From Acinetobacter albensis (lineage in GTDB: Bacteria; Pseudomonadota; Gammaproteobacteria; Pseudomonadales; Moraxellaceae), in the NCBI RefSeq assembly GCF_900095025.1, contig NZ_FMBK01000005.1:1-64000 (forward strand): a stretch of 64,000 nucleotides of DNA, in the 5' to 3' direction. Of this stretch, positions 16,670-26,167 are shown one piece after another; position 1 is the stretch's first letter; each line of letters starts with the position of its first letter. Position numbers and translations under genes: made by a program. Below the pieces are notes generated by a model, which was not told the DNA's origin, made no database searches, and was given only the letters and a program-made list of their open reading frames with translations.

Positions 16670-17575
16670 TTACAACGTCAAGTCAAAATGAGATGAAAAA
16701 GACATTTCATTCAAGCTGATAGGGTCAATAAAACGAATGTGTTTGGCTAAAAGTTGAAGTGGTGAAGAGAAATCATTTTCTAACTTGTGTTCGACGACAG
16801 GATAAAAGGGGTCATTTTTAATAGGGAGCCGTAAATGGTTTAAATGGACTCGCAATTGATGCTGCTTTCCTGTAATCGGTTGCAGTTGATATTTACCCCA
16901 AACGGTATTGTGTTCGAGTAAATCAATTTCGGTTTCACTATTTACAGTTCCAGCAACCACTTGCATGGTATAGAACGGTTCACCTTTTTCCATTCTTAAA
17001 CATACATTACATGGAAATATGACATCTGAATGATAAGGCGCAATAGCATGATAGGTTTTTTTCACTTCACGTTTTGCAAACATTTCTTGATAAATAGCTC
17101 GGCTACATGCTTGTTTTGAAAATAAAACCACGCCTGCCGTTTCACGATCAAGACGATGAATTGGAGTTAAAACATCATTTCCAGTTTGTTGTTTTAAACG
17201 AACCAACAAGGTCTGTTGAACATATTTTCCTGTTGGACTCATGGTTAAAAAATGGGGTTTATCGACCACCAATAAATGTTCATTTTCGAACAAAATTTTG
17301 TGCTCAAAAGGAACATGAGTTTCGTGTGGCAAAAAGCGATAATAAAAAATATGACTATTTTGTATATAGTCTGATTCAAGATTTAAAATATGACCCGTTG
17401 TATCAAAAATCAAACCCTCAGAGAAGCGCTGCTGCCACTCAGTTAAAGCAATATGTGGAAATTTGTGACAAAGATATTCATAGACACTTTTTGGTAAAGG
17501 AGAGCATGTCGGAAGGAATACTTTGCTGGCGCTCACCCCGTTCATGGTGGGTGGAATAAATTCAGTTTTGGTCAT
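16670..17575 (-). CDS. RluA-family pseudouridine synthase
   Basis: 301 residues with no S4 domain but with a family-specific N-terminal extension (1-85). The RluA signature HRLDRETAGVVLFSK carries the catalytic Asp143, and KPHFLTMSPTG and GKQHQLRVHL are the conserved flanking motifs. Members of this subgroup modify tRNA-32 or 23S rRNA; the exact target cannot be fixed here. The gene is divergent from tsaE with about 130 bp between the starts. Confidence 0.87.
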   Translation of the reverse strand: MTKTEFIPPTMNGVSASKVFLPTCSPLPKSVYEYLCHKFPHIALTEWQQRFSEGLIFDTTGHILNLESDYIQNSHIFYYRFLPHETHVPFEHKILFENEHLLVVDKPHFLTMSPTGKYVQQTLLVRLKQQTGNDVLTPIHRLDRETAGVVLFSKQACSRAIYQEMFAKREVKKTYHAIAPYHSDVIFPCNVCLRMEKGEPFYTMQVVAGTVNSETEIDLLEHNTVWGKYQLQPITGKQHQLRVHLNHLRLPIKNDPFYPVVEHKLENDFSSPLQLLAKHIRFIDPISLNEMSFSSHFDLTL

Positions 17576-17708
17576 GGATTACATCGTGGTAGATCAATAA
17601 AATTTGCGATCAAATGTAGCAAAATATGCACATTTGACTGTCGGAGCATGGGCATTAAAGCAGCGTGGTGCTATCATAATTGTTCTTTTGAATCTTGTCG
17701 TGAATAAA

Positions 17709-18173
17709 ATGCAGTATTCATTTACTTTAGCTTTAAACAATGAAGACGCTACCCAAAATTTAGCACAGGTTTTGGCACAGCATTTTACGATTGGAGTCGT
17801 GTATTTGGTGGGAGACTTAGGTGCTGGAAAAACCACACTGAGTCGTTATTTTTTACACGCTTTAGGGCATCAGGGTGCGGTGAAAAGTCCAACTTATACT
17901 TTGGTTGAACCCTACAATATTCAGGGAAAAGATATTTTTCATTTTGATTTATATCGCTTAAATGATCCTTATGAATTAGAACTAATGGGCATTCGTGATT
18001 ATTTAGATACACCAAAGGCACTCTTTTTATTCGAATGGCCATCAAAAGGTGGCGATGAGATTCCACAAGCAGACCTCATTATTCATCTTGAAAAATCTGA
18101 AGATCAACTGTCACGTGTTGCTACTTTAAGTTTTTCATCGGAAGAATTAAAACATGCCTTAGAGAGTCAATAA
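17709..18173 (+). CDS. tsaE: tRNA threonylcarbamoyladenosine biosynthesis ATPase TsaE
   Basis: 154 residues. TsaE is the P-loop ATPase of the TsaBDE complex that makes t6A37 in tRNAs reading ANN codons. Walker A is GDLGAGKTTLSR, followed by the family motifs VKSPTYTLV and FHFDLYRL, and FEWPSKGGDE. The ATG at 17709 (MQYSFTLALN) is chosen over an upstream start that would add 35 poorly conserved residues. It ends 4 bp before mutL, beginning a tsaE-mutL-miaA-hfq operon. Confidence 0.94.
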   Translation: MQYSFTLALNNEDATQNLAQVLAQHFTIGVVYLVGDLGAGKTTLSRYFLHALGHQGAVKSPTYTLVEPYNIQGKDIFHFDLYRLNDPYELELMGIRDYLDTPKALFLFEWPSKGGDEIPQADLIIHLEKSEDQLSRVATLSFSSEELKHALESQ

Positions 18174-18177
18174 AACA

Positions 18178-20136
18178 ATGCCTGATGATTTAAGTCAACG
18201 TCGTATTCTCGCGCTAAATCCTGCGCTGGCAAACCAAATTGCTGCGGGTGAGGTGATTGAACGTCCAGCTTCTGTAGTCAAAGAGTTATTAGAAAATGCG
18301 ATTGATGCAGGCGCGACGGAACTGATCGTTCGAGTTGAGCAAGGCGGCAGCACTTTAATTGAAATTATGGATAATGGGCGTGGCATTCACTCAGAAGATT
18401 TAGCACTCGCTGTTATGCGTCACGCGACCAGTAAAATTCAAACAGCTGATGACTTACATGCCATTGTTAGTTTGGGTTTTAGAGGTGAGGCATTAGCCTC
18501 AATAGCTGCCGTTTCGCGTTTAACTTTGATCAGTAGTCAAAATGAAGAAGGCATTGGCTATCAGGTCGAAGTCAATGGAACTGCTTTTGATCATCAAGAA
18601 ATTCAGGCAGTAGCATCGGCAAGAGGAACCCATATTCGTGTGCAGGATTTATTTTTTAACGTGCCTGCACGGCGTAAATTTTTAAAAAAACCAAGTACAG
18701 AATTTGGCCATATAGAAGAAATCGTACGTCGTTTGGCGTTGACACATTTTGATATTCGTTTTGTGTTGGAACATAACCATAATATTCGTCTGAATTTACC
18801 GATTGCGGACAGTGGCGAGCTGCGTTTTCAGCGTGTGCAGCAATTGTTGGGTCGACAGTTTAGTGAAAATGCCTATTGGATAGATGCAGACAGTATTAGC
18901 ATGCGCTTATCTGGCTGGTTAGGGCATCCATCCGATGCGCGTTCACAAGCAGATTTACAATATGTTTATGTGAATGGGCGAATTGTAAAAGATAAAACCA
19001 TTTCCCATGCTTTGCGCATGGCGTATGAAGGAATTTTACATGGTCATCAACATGCAGCCTATTTGCTATTTTTAGAAGTTGATCCAGAAAATATTGATGT
19101 TAATGTCCATCCGACTAAACATGAAATCCGATTTTTAAATCAGCGTGAAGTGCATGAATTTGTGCGTCATTATGCCAAGAACACCTTATCTCAGTTTCAA
19201 ACAGCCAGTGCAGATTTAGCTCAGGCTATGAAACCAGAGGATCAACTGTCGAATAATTTGCAGGCACAGCATCCTCGTTATCAAGAACAATTTCAATTGC
19301 ACCGTTCTGTTGAAAAGGTTCAGATGAATGTGCCAACTGAACCTTCGAACGAGTTGTTAAACGATTTTAATGCCAGTAGTCCTCAAGTTGTGCAGTATTC
19401 CATGCAGACACAAACGTCCCATAGTGGTTCACAGCAATTGAATAATGCATTGCAAAGCTATCTGGCGCCATTACGTGCAGCTCATCATTCTGATGAAGCA
19501 GGTGCTGAGTTAAAGCAGTTTGAGCAAAGTGGGTCTGTGCATGTGGATGAGCATCCTTTGGGGATTGCAATTGCACAGCTTCATGGGATTTATATTTTGG
19601 CGCAAAATACTGAAGGCCTTATTATGGTCGATATGCATGCAGCGCATGAACGTATTGTCTTACAGCAAATGAAATCTGCATGGGATAAACCTGAATTTTG
19701 GACTTCACAACAATTGCTCATTCCCAAAGTTATTACGATTACACGGATGCAAGCGATGCGCGTGGATGAGCTGAAAGATCAATTGATGCGTTTAGGGCTC
19801 GAGATTGACCAATATGGCGATGAACAAGTCATTGTTCGAGGTGTACCTGCCATTTTACATAAAGCTAATTTTGACGCATTGGTACCTGAATTGTTGAATG
19901 ATTTAGATCCAAATGATGAAGCACAAGGGTTGCTGCAAAAGCGCGACCAAATTTTAGCAGGTATGGCCTGTCATGGTGCGGTACGTGCTCACCGAATGCT
20001 CAGTCTTTCTGAAATGAATGCATTACTCCGTCAAATGGAACAAACTGAATTTGCCAGTCAATGTAATCATGGTCGTCCAACTTGGCGTGCTTTTCCATTG
20101 TCCCAATTAGATAAACTTTTTGCTCGAGGAGAGTAG
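18178..20136 (+). CDS. mutL: DNA mismatch repair protein MutL
   Basis: 652 residues. The N-terminal GHKL ATPase has IAAGEVIERPASVVKELLENAIDAG, DNGRGI and GFRGEALASIAAVS. A long Gln-rich linker (about 345-455) leads to the C-terminal dimerisation domain. That domain holds an endonuclease-like motif DMHAAHER (485-492) and ACHGAVRAH plus CNHGRPTW (Cys629), as in nicking MutL proteins of bacteria without MutH. The last acidic residue of the DQHA-x2-E-x4-E motif is Gln496 here. It sits 6 bp before miaA. Confidence 0.95.
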   Translation: MPDDLSQRRILALNPALANQIAAGEVIERPASVVKELLENAIDAGATELIVRVEQGGSTLIEIMDNGRGIHSEDLALAVMRHATSKIQTADDLHAIVSLGFRGEALASIAAVSRLTLISSQNEEGIGYQVEVNGTAFDHQEIQAVASARGTHIRVQDLFFNVPARRKFLKKPSTEFGHIEEIVRRLALTHFDIRFVLEHNHNIRLNLPIADSGELRFQRVQQLLGRQFSENAYWIDADSISMRLSGWLGHPSDARSQADLQYVYVNGRIVKDKTISHALRMAYEGILHGHQHAAYLLFLEVDPENIDVNVHPTKHEIRFLNQREVHEFVRHYAKNTLSQFQTASADLAQAMKPEDQLSNNLQAQHPRYQEQFQLHRSVEKVQMNVPTEPSNELLNDFNASSPQVVQYSMQTQTSHSGSQQLNNALQSYLAPLRAAHHSDEAGAELKQFEQSGSVHVDEHPLGIAIAQLHGIYILAQNTEGLIMVDMHAAHERIVLQQMKSAWDKPEFWTSQQLLIPKVITITRMQAMRVDELKDQLMRLGLEIDQYGDEQVIVRGVPAILHKANFDALVPELLNDLDPNDEAQGLLQKRDQILAGMACHGAVRAHRMLSLSEMNALLRQMEQTEFASQCNHGRPTWRAFPLSQLDKLFARGE

Positions 20137-20142
20137 TTTTAC

Positions 20143-21087
20143 ATGTCTAATCAATTGCCGGTCATCAATTTAATGGGACCCACAGCAAGTGGTAAAACTG
20201 CTTTGGCATGTGAGCTTTATGAGCAAGGCGGATTTGAACTAATTTCCGTCGATTCTGCGCTGGTTTATCTGGATATGGATATTGGTACCGCCAAACCCAG
20301 TAAAGACGAGCAGGCGCTTTATCCGCATCGTCTGATTGATATTATTACGCCGTTAGAAACTTATTCGGCTGCTCAATTTGTTGAAGATGCGTGTGTGCTG
20401 ATTGATGATATACATCTACGTGGTAAAACCCCAATTTTGGTTGGGGGAACCATGTTGTATTTTAAAGCATTACTCGAAGGTTTATCGAGCAATTTGCCGA
20501 GTGCTGACGCGGCTGTCCGCGCAGAGATTGAAGAGAAAGCCCATCAACAAGGGTGGGAAGCTGTTTATGCAGAATTATGTGCGGTAGATTGTTTGGCGGC
20601 TGAGAAATTTAAGGTCACTGATAAGCAGCGGATTATTCGTGCTTTAGAAGTCTTTAAATTGACAGGTCAACCCATTACAAAACTACAAGCTGAACAACCG
20701 AAAAATATACCATACAGGTACAATTTTCATAATCATGCATTGTTGCCAGATCGGGTAGAATTACATGAACGTATTGAAAAACGTCTAAAAATTATGTGGG
20801 ATATCGGATTTTTAAATGAAGTTGAATCTTTAATTGTTAAATACGATTTAAGTGAAAATTTACCTTCTATGCGTTCAGTCGGATATCGTCAGGCTTTAGA
20901 ATTTATACAAAAAAGTGACCAAAGTCATAAAAAACAACAAGAAATGGAGGATAAGTCATTATTTGCGACACGACAACTTGCAAAACGTCAATATACTTGG
21001 TTAAGATCTTTGCAAGAATCGCATAAATTTAAAACATATTTAACAATCAAGCAAGCTCAAGAAGACTTGCGAAACTGTTACGGATAA
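20143..21087 (+). CDS. miaA: tRNA dimethylallyltransferase MiaA
   Basis: 314 residues. MiaA transfers the dimethylallyl group to A37 of tRNAs that read codons starting with U. The P-loop [11 protein letters not shown] (11-21), the [18 protein letters not shown] region, RLIDI and the [16 protein letters not shown] block are all present, with the C-terminal SVGYRQALE and [14 protein letters not shown] motifs. The gene is 6 bp after mutL and 93 bp before hfq, as in many gammaproteobacteria. Confidence 0.96.
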   Translation: MSNQLPVINLMGPTASGKTALACELYEQGGFELISVDSALVYLDMDIGTAKPSKDEQALYPHRLIDIITPLETYSAAQFVEDACVLIDDIHLRGKTPILVGGTMLYFKALLEGLSSNLPSADAAVRAEIEEKAHQQGWEAVYAELCAVDCLAAEKFKVTDKQRIIRALEVFKLTGQPITKLQAEQPKNIPYRYNFHNHALLPDRVELHERIEKRLKIMWDIGFLNEVESLIVKYDLSENLPSMRSVGYRQALEFIQKSDQSHKKQQEMEDKSLFATRQLAKRQYTWLRSLQESHKFKTYLTIKQAQEDLRNCYG

Positions 21088-21112
21088 AGCAAAATTTACT
21101 ACCTATCTTTTT

Positions 21113-21118
21113 TATAAT
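21113..21118 (+). promoter_or_regulatory. Possible hfq promoter -10
   Basis: TATAAT lies 62 bp before the hfq start codon, in the miaA-hfq gap. No good -35 hexamer is visible. It lies within the loop of an AT-rich inverted repeat (CTATCTTT 21103-21110 / AAAGATAG 21134-21141 followed by TTTTT), which may instead act as a weak attenuator. Confidence 0.3.
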
Positions 21119-21180
21119 TTTTAATTGAGAAATAAAGATAGTTTTTGCGCTGATTTTTTAAAATTTTTTGGAGTTATCAC

Positions 21181-21723
21181 ATGTCTAAAGGTCAAACTTT
21201 ACAAGATCCATTCTTGAATTCTCTTCGTAAGGAACGTATTCCTGTTTCTATCTTCCTAGTGAACGGTATTAAATTACAAGGTCATATTGAATCTTTTGAC
21301 CAGTATGTTGTTTTGCTGAAAAACACTGTAAGCCAAATGGTTTATAAACATGCGATCTCTACCGTAGTTCCTGCACGTAATCCACGTCCTGCTGGTGCTC
21401 CTGCTGGTACTCAAGGTGCTGCTGGTGGTTTCAGTGGTCAACAAGGTACGCAACCAGGCGGCTTCGGTGGTCAAGGTGGTGGTTTTGGCGGTCAAGGTGG
21501 CTTTGGTGGTGGTTCACAAGGTGGCTTTGGTGGTCAAGGTGGCGGTTTTGGCGGTCAAGGTGGCTTTGGTGGTTCACAAGGTGGTTTTGGCGGTCAGGGT
21601 GGCGGTTTTGGCGGTCAAGGTGGCTTTGGTGGTGCACCAGGCGGCTTTGGTGGTCAGTCTAATACTGGTTTTGATGGTGAAACTAAATTTGAAGATTCAC
21701 AAGATGACGAAAATAATCGTTAA
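21181..21723 (+). CDS. hfq: RNA chaperone Hfq with long Gly-rich repeat tail
   Basis: 180 residues, against about 102 in E. coli. Residues 1-70 are a standard Sm core ([27 protein letters not shown], then [10 protein letters not shown]), which forms the hexameric ring that pairs sRNAs with mRNAs. From about residue 93 the tail consists of three repeats of 20-21 residues built from GGFGGQ units, then an acidic C-terminal tip (EDSQDDENN). This unusual tail is characteristic of Acinetobacter Hfq. GGAG lies 7 nt before the ATG. The stop codon sits inside a 7-bp tandem repeat. Confidence 0.97.
   Translation: MSKGQTLQDPFLNSLRKERIPVSIFLVNGIKLQGHIESFDQYVVLLKNTVSQMVYKHAISTVVPARNPRPAGAPAGTQGAAGGFSGQQGTQPGGFGGQGGGFGGQGGFGGGSQGGFGGQGGGFGGQGGFGGSQGGFGGQGGGFGGQGGFGGAPGGFGGQSNTGFDGETKFEDSQDDENNR
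21457..21657 (+). repeat. Tandem repeat coding the Hfq Gly-rich tail
   Basis: Three in-frame units (21457-21519, 21520-21579, 21580-21639; 63, 60 and 60 bp) plus a partial fourth (21640-21657). Each encodes the same [18 protein letters not shown] core and differs by the SQ, GSQ or AP joint. Unit lengths are multiples of three, so loss or gain would keep the frame. Confidence 0.9.
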
Positions 21724-21751
21724 TCGTTAATCGTTAATCGTTAATCGTTAA
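21714..21751 (+). repeat. 7-bp tandem repeat TAATCGT with stop codons in all frames
   Basis: Five perfect copies of TAATCGT (21714-21748) and a trailing TAA. The unit spans the hfq stop codon (21721-21723). Because seven is not a multiple of three, TAA occurs in frame 0 (21721), frame +1 (21728) and frame +2 (21735). Confidence 0.9.
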
Positions 21752-21778
21752 AAAACCTCTCTTCGTGAGAGGTTTTTT
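21750..21778 (+). terminator. Intrinsic terminator of hfq
   Basis: A-run, stem CCTCTC / GAGAGG with a TTCGT loop, then six T. It directly follows the 7-bp repeat and would generate the 3' end of the tsaE-mutL-miaA-hfq transcript. Confidence 0.9.
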
Positions 21779-22280
21779 CTTTAGCATTTTATGTATGAGT
21801 AGAAATAATCACTAAGGTTTAAGTCGCTATAATTTTGTGTGTAATCACATTCGTATAATTCAAATATTTTTTGAAAACTTTCTGAACCTACAAAAACCAA
21901 CACAATGATGAATAATAATTTGATGGTTTAAAATTGGATCAATTTCTGTGGTTTTAAATTCACTATAAAGTCTTATTCTTTTTAAAGTGAATTTAGATAT
22001 TTTCTTTAATATTTGCTGTGGTTTATTTCATAAATTAGTATCAAATTAAATATACTTATAATGTGGTTTTTTTCTTAAAAAGTTGTGTTAGAAAATAAAT
22101 TATTTAACTGAATGTACTCAACAATTGTAATAAATAACTCATTTTAGGAGTGGGTTGAAAGTAGCATTTTACCGATTAAATCTACTATTGATAGACCTGA
22201 CTAAAAGGCCAGTCAATTTATCAATTGACTGGCCTTACATGATGTATTGGTCTGTTATTAACTGTAGTAACTTAATTAAA
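21779..22280. other. Intergenic region between hfq and surA
   Basis: About 500 bp between convergent genes, unusually long for such a pair and very AT-rich. It ends with the surA-side hairpin at 22205-22236. I found no ORF with a ribosome site. A small RNA gene is possible but I see no defensible promoter-terminator pair. Confidence 0.45.
22205..22236. terminator. Hairpin terminator after surA
   Basis: Perfect 14-bp inverted repeat AAGGCCAGTCAATT / AATTGACTGGCCTT with a four-base loop. On the surA (minus) side it is followed by TTTTAG, a short T-run; it lies 45 bp past the surA stop. Confidence 0.7.
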
Positions 22281-23585
22281 TTATTTGTTCTGTTTGCGAT
22301 CCATTGAAGGGTCTTTAATTTCAACAAAAGCGTTACTGCGAATTTCACGTAACCAACTGTCCAGTTCAGCATCAAATTGACGTTCACCTAGAATCTGACG
22401 TGCCATACGTTCTTGATATTCGCGTGTCATATCTTGTTGACGTGTATCAGTCACTTGAAGAATATGCCAACCAAATTGACTCTGGAAAGGAGCGCTCATT
22501 TGCCCTACGGGAGTGCTTTTCATTTTTGTTTCAAATTCAGGCACCATAACTCCTGGATTTACCCAACCTAAACTTCCCCCATCACGAGCAGAGCCAGGAT
22601 CATTGGAAAAAGTAGAGGCAAGGACTGCAAAATCTTCACCTGCTTTTAAGCGATTATATATGCTGTCAATTTGTTGTTTTGCATTTTCAGGGCTCACGAC
22701 TTCTGACGGTTGGATTAAAATATGACGCACCTGATATTGTGGCACTAGTGCTTTTTGTTCTGCACCTTTACGTTCTAATAATTTTAAAATATGTATGCCA
22801 TCGCTCACAGTAATCAAATCTGTAATTTGTCCAGTTTGTAAAGGACTAACACGTGCTGCAAGTTCACTCGGAATTTCTGATAAGTTACGGAAACCCATAT
22901 CTGCACTTTCAACTTTTACATTAGCACTGGTAAATTTCTTGTCAATTGACGCAATATCATTACTTTCTTTTAATGCTGCTTGAACTTCTTTGGCTACTTT
23001 TTCTACGTCTTGTTTACCTGAAATTCGGACATGTAATACATGAACTTGATTGCCGAGCGCAGCTTGTCCTTGCGGTGTTTTTAAGAAATTTTCGATATCT
23101 TGGTCACTAATTTTAATTCGTGACATCACCATTTGTTGACGTAAGCGATTCACCGCTAAATCTTCACCAATTCGGTTGCGCAAAGATTCGTAAGTATTCG
23201 GTGCAATCGCATCCAATTTTTGCTGAAAAGCTTCTAAGCTCTTGCTACCAGATTGGGCTGCGACTTTAAGCACCGCTTCGTTCAATTCTTTTTCATTTGG
23301 TTTGATATTGTAGCGTTTGACTTGCTCAAGTTGTGCTTGACGAAGAATTAACTGATCAAGTGCTTGTTGTTGCAAATATTGCGCAGGTGGAACGGTCTTT
23401 TTTTGTGCTTCGAGCTGATGCTTTATTTCTGCAATACTTTGGTCTAAATCACTTTTTAAAATAATACTATTATCAACCACAGCCACAACTTGGTCTGTAG
23501 GCTGTGCAAATAAAGACATTGATGAAGAGAGAGCTAAAGCCAATGCAGTCGCTTTAAAAAAATGTTTTAACGGTAGTGTCTTCAT
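22281..23585 (-). CDS. surA: Periplasmic chaperone and peptidyl-prolyl isomerase SurA
   Basis: 434 residues, near the 428 of E. coli. SurA escorts outer-membrane proteins such as LptD to the BAM complex. A signal peptide (1-27, cut after LFA) precedes the chaperone core, a first parvulin domain starting near NQVHVLHVRISG and a second starting near YQVRHILIQPSE with GWVNPGVMVPEFE. The ATG at 23585 overlaps the lptD stop as TAATG, so surA is translationally coupled to its own client gene. A longer in-frame start would put five residues before the signal peptide and is less likely. Confidence 0.95.
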   Translation of the reverse strand: MKTLPLKHFFKATALALALSSSMSLFAQPTDQVVAVVDNSIILKSDLDQSIAEIKHQLEAQKKTVPPAQYLQQQALDQLILRQAQLEQVKRYNIKPNEKELNEAVLKVAAQSGSKSLEAFQQKLDAIAPNTYESLRNRIGEDLAVNRLRQQMVMSRIKISDQDIENFLKTPQGQAALGNQVHVLHVRISGKQDVEKVAKEVQAALKESNDIASIDKKFTSANVKVESADMGFRNLSEIPSELAARVSPLQTGQITDLITVSDGIHILKLLERKGAEQKALVPQYQVRHILIQPSEVVSPENAKQQIDSIYNRLKAGEDFAVLASTFSNDPGSARDGGSLGWVNPGVMVPEFETKMKSTPVGQMSAPFQSQFGWHILQVTDTRQQDMTREYQERMARQILGERQFDAELDSWLREIRSNAFVEIKDPSMDRKQNK

Positions 23586-26047
23586 TAACGTTGCGTCCAA
23601 GATTGATTAATTTTATTAAAACCTAGAATACGATTTTCTAGTAATGATGAAAGTTTATTATTGAAACCGCCTAAACCTTTCAGACTAATTTCTGCCATGA
23701 TGGCACGTTTTGCGCTTACGCCTTCATCATTTACGTTGTCTAAATCGTTGTAGTATGAGCGTCCATAGACTGAAATGCCCCAGCAGCAAGATTCATAATT
23801 GACGCCCAATAAATATTCTCGAGCGACATTGTTATCAATGTCATATTGCGCATGACCCATAATTCGCCAGTTATTGGCAATAGGCTGAATGAAAGAGGCC
23901 ACCACTTGATCGTACTGATTTTGTCGATTAGGAATATCTTTACGATAGAAGTATCCGACATTGTAAAGATTGCCCTGATCTCCCGTATAGTAAAGCTGCA
24001 AATCACGTTGGGCATTTTCACCATCCGACTGCCATGCAGAATTTGCACCGATGGTAAAGTTTTGTGAAAGTTGGCTCGATAAACTGATGACTGGCCCTGT
24101 ATGATCTTCAGTATCAAAATTATCCGTTTCGTTTTCTAGGCTTACACGTCGCTCATCGAAAAAGAAACTTTGGCCAATACTGGTTTTAAGGCGTTCTAAA
24201 CCAATTTCATCAAATAAACTATAACTTAAACCTAAAGATAAAAAGTTATTGTCTTCTAAGCGGTCATGTCCGTAAAAACGACGTGGACTAAACAACTGGT
24301 CATAATTGATAGACGCGGTAGCAGAATCAAAATTTGGATGACCTTCTTGATTTTTATATGGAGCGTAAGCATAAAAAGCACGAGGCGTTAATGTTTGAAG
24401 GTATTTTCCATCTTTTTCAAAAGTTAAACCTGCATCTAAAGTAAACTGTGGCACAGTCACCGATTGTGTTTCGTTAGATGAATTAGTGTTTTGATTGAGT
24501 GCATCTACAGTATCTTTATCATAGAACGTATTTACGTTACGAATAGATACTTCTGGAATGACGAAAGACCAAGGGTTTCGATAGTTGTATCGAACAGCAA
24601 AATCATTGTAGATACGCGTACCACTTGGCTCAAACGTAGTGCTTGTGCCACTGGTATAATCATTGATATCTTTTTTAAAGTAGGCTGTGTCGTTATTAAA
24701 TTCGTACTGTAAACCGAGTGGATTGCCCGTTTTATAATTTAATAAAAATTGCGGTAAACGTGCATATGGTCGGTCTTCATCGCTTACAGTTTTATCTAGC
24801 GTTTGAAAGTCTTCAACTTTTAACTGTGCTTTTAGACCGGGAACACCATTTTTGTAATTAAGTTCCCATGCTCGTCTTAAATTTAAATCTGTTTTAGAGT
24901 TAGGGTTGTTATTTAAATCGGCAAAATAATCTTTATCAGACGCGTAGTTATAATCTAGGTTGGTCGAGAATTGATCGTTAATTTGCCAATTGTGTAATAC
25001 ATGTAATTCTTTACGATCTTGACCGTCATATTTATCATCTGAAGCTAAATAGCCACCCCAAAGCATACCTGAGCCGAAACTCTCGGTTAAATAACGAAAT
25101 TCACCTTCTAGCATCGCGCCACGATCTGCAATATAGCGTGGTGTAACGGTTGCATCGTAATGAGGAGCTAAATTTAAGTAAACAGGAACTGCAAGTTCGA
25201 CGCCACCATCATTGGTGAAACCAAAGCTTGGCGTCAAAATACCGGTCGTGCGACGGTCATCTATCGGGAAATTAAAATAAGGCACAGCCAGAACGGGAAC
25301 ATCTTTCACATAAAGTTTGGTTCCAGTCGTTTCACCACGACCTGTTTCCTGATTTAAGGTAATCTTATCTGCTTGAATTTTCCACGTTGGCTTTTCGTCA
25401 GGTGGACAGGTGCTATACGTAGCATTGTTCATGACGACAATATTGTCAGAAGTGCGAGATATCTTTTCTGCACGACCATGTGCATGTTGTTCTTCAGAAA
25501 TATAGTAGCTGTTGTTCAAATCGCCTTGTTGTGTTTTTAAATTGTAATTAATTTGATCGCTTTGGGCGAGTAAGCCCGCTTGAGCCATTTGCACTCGACC
25601 TTCTGCATTGGCAAAAGTTTGAGACTTATCGATGGTGATTTTATCAGCACGAATTTGACGACCTTGTTGGTCAATCAAAACATTGCCTTCAAGAATAGAA
25701 TCACCATTGGGGTCATAATGCCCATAATCTGCAGTCACAACAGAAGTGGCTTCGGATGCTTCCACTGCTTTAATATCTGGACTAATTGGGGTGACCCAAG
25801 CACCTTGACAATAGGCAGAGCTTAAATGGTGTGCTTGGCGTTGCTGTGCTTCTGGCGAAGATTTATCGACATAGTATTGTTCAAAAAACTGTTGTCCAGG
25901 ATAAGCTTCCTGAATACTGGCTTTCATTTTTTGGTTGTCGGTATTCGAAGCTGGAAGTGTAGACTCAGCATAGCTTGAAATCGAGCTGCCACATAAAAGC
26001 GTTAAAATAGCAGTCGCTAGAGGATTAAATTTGAACTGATGCTTCAT
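23585..26047 (-). CDS. lptD: LPS-assembly outer-membrane protein LptD
   Basis: 820 residues. LptD with LptE inserts lipooligosaccharide into the outer leaflet. A signal peptide (1-27, ending SSYA) precedes the periplasmic OstA-like domain (ASSILEGNVLI-type, about 95-200) and a large beta-barrel. The four cysteines needed for the nested disulfides are present: one near the mature N-terminus (AYCQGAW), one in STCPPDEKP, and a pair in YESCCWG near the C-terminus. The ATG at 26047 gives the best signal peptide; in-frame starts exist at 26056 and 26077. It is divergent from amgK. Confidence 0.95.
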   Translation of the reverse strand: MKHQFKFNPLATAILTLLCGSSISSYAESTLPASNTDNQKMKASIQEAYPGQQFFEQYYVDKSSPEAQQRQAHHLSSAYCQGAWVTPISPDIKAVEASEATSVVTADYGHYDPNGDSILEGNVLIDQQGRQIRADKITIDKSQTFANAEGRVQMAQAGLLAQSDQINYNLKTQQGDLNNSYYISEEQHAHGRAEKISRTSDNIVVMNNATYSTCPPDEKPTWKIQADKITLNQETGRGETTGTKLYVKDVPVLAVPYFNFPIDDRRTTGILTPSFGFTNDGGVELAVPVYLNLAPHYDATVTPRYIADRGAMLEGEFRYLTESFGSGMLWGGYLASDDKYDGQDRKELHVLHNWQINDQFSTNLDYNYASDKDYFADLNNNPNSKTDLNLRRAWELNYKNGVPGLKAQLKVEDFQTLDKTVSDEDRPYARLPQFLLNYKTGNPLGLQYEFNNDTAYFKKDINDYTSGTSTTFEPSGTRIYNDFAVRYNYRNPWSFVIPEVSIRNVNTFYDKDTVDALNQNTNSSNETQSVTVPQFTLDAGLTFEKDGKYLQTLTPRAFYAYAPYKNQEGHPNFDSATASINYDQLFSPRRFYGHDRLEDNNFLSLGLSYSLFDEIGLERLKTSIGQSFFFDERRVSLENETDNFDTEDHTGPVISLSSQLSQNFTIGANSAWQSDGENAQRDLQLYYTGDQGNLYNVGYFYRKDIPNRQNQYDQVVASFIQPIANNWRIMGHAQYDIDNNVAREYLLGVNYESCCWGISVYGRSYYNDLDNVNDEGVSAKRAIMAEISLKGLGGFNNKLSSLLENRILGFNKINQSWTQR

Positions 26048-26167
26048 TTGTCTCATTAACCAAGTATGCTTAATCACAATTAATTATTCTCGCATCATAG
26101 AGAAAAAGTTTATAAGTGGCTACACTTAGTACTTTAAAAACTCAGCCTGTTTTAGAATTTATCGCAA

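Noticed and set aside
17107..17559. 150-codon ORF opposite the RluA-type gene
   Set aside because: It is antisense to a well-conserved enzyme, has no ribosome site and no family pattern.
21395..21730. 111-codon ORF in another frame of hfq with repeated Val/Lys blocks
   Set aside because: The repetitive Val-Lys pattern is the frame shadow of the glycine repeats.
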